From Spartobacteria bacterium (GTDB lineage Bacteria; Verrucomicrobiota; Verrucomicrobiae; Chthoniobacterales; UBA6821), in assembly GCA_003136515.1 (NCBI GenBank), contig PLEU01000081.1, forward strand, positions 2,558 through 7,974: a DNA stretch of 5,417 nt, read 5' to 3'. The translations under genes and the position numbers were made by a program. The notes beneath the pieces are model-generated. The model made no database searches. It saw only the letters and a list, made by a program, of their open reading frames with translations, and had not been told where the DNA came from. The stretch's first letter is position 1, and every line of letters starts with the position of its first letter. Shown piece after piece: positions 5,289-5,417 of this stretch.

Positions 5289-5417
5289 ATGCCAGCTCAG
5301 TACCGCGATTATTATGAGACCCTGGGGGTCTCCAAGAGTGCCACCGCCGATGAGATCAAGAGTTCCTTTCGCAAACTTGCCAGGAAGCATCACCCAGATC
5401 TCGCCAAGGATAAGAAG
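5289..5417 (+). CDS. J-domain (DnaJ/CbpA-type) co-chaperone, 3'-truncated by the window edge
   Basis: The first 43 residues are visible and form most of a J-domain: [20 protein letters not shown], helix [14 protein letters not shown] (22-33), then the HPD motif at 35-37, which stimulates the ATPase of DnaK-type Hsp70. The J-domain at the extreme N-terminus, the '[10 protein letters not shown]' opening and the lack of any preceding extension fit DnaJ or the CbpA-like type (J-domain, then C-terminal substrate-binding domains). Which one cannot be told, because the Gly/Phe, zinc-finger and C-terminal regions lie beyond the window. The ATG at 5289 starts the domain at the family position; there is no Shine-Dalgarno box. 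An ATG at 5281 is out of frame. It is transcribed away from the Sel1-repeat gene. Confidence 0.92.
   Translation, partial: MPAQYRDYYETLGVSKSATADEIKSSFRKLARKHHPDLAKDKK

Noticed and set aside
5281..5417. Open frame from ATG 5281
   Set aside because: It is out of frame with the clear J-domain and encodes nothing recognisable.

Overview
The window looks like an ordinary bacterial chromosome segment with dense, short-gapped genes on both strands. The lineage is not certain. Most starts lack a purine-rich Shine-Dalgarno box and the base composition is moderate to high in G+C. Together with the serS-tilS pairing, this leads me to suspect a member of the Planctomycetes-Verrucomicrobia-Chlamydiae (PVC) group, with low confidence. 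No RNA gene, CRISPR array or transposase was seen, and no stretch over 300 bases lacks a gene.

Left part (1-1684, + strand): two consecutive SPFH/band-7 proteins. The first is cut by the left edge. The second starts inside the last codons of the first, with a good ribosome binding site, so the two are almost certainly translated together and probably form a membrane complex of the HflK/HflC or stomatin type.

Middle (1696-3949, - strand): serS (seryl-tRNA synthetase) followed by tilS (tRNA-Ile lysidine synthase). The two may overlap by 23 bases, with tilS on a non-ATG start. tilS converges on the SPFH pair with only 11 bases between their stops.

Right part (4016-5116, - strand): an exported Sel1-repeat protein of 366 residues, lying 66 bases upstream of serS and possibly co-transcribed with it. 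Six of its eight repeats are exactly 36 residues long, and the last five share a cysteine in register. The one stretch I counted is lower in G+C than the one counted in serS. A 14-base sequence occurs in opposite orientation in the two gaps flanking the gene, which raises the possibility that it sits in the locus as a separate unit.

Right edge (5289-5417, + strand): the start of a J-domain co-chaperone, transcribed divergently from the Sel1 gene across a 172-base gap. That gap holds a fair sigma-70-like promoter placed so close to the start codon that the mRNA would be nearly leaderless.

How the genes fit together: serS and tilS both serve translation (serine charging, and isoleucine AUA decoding). 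The SPFH pair, the Sel1 protein and the J-protein belong to families involved in membrane organisation and protein quality control, but nothing in the sequence proves that they cooperate.
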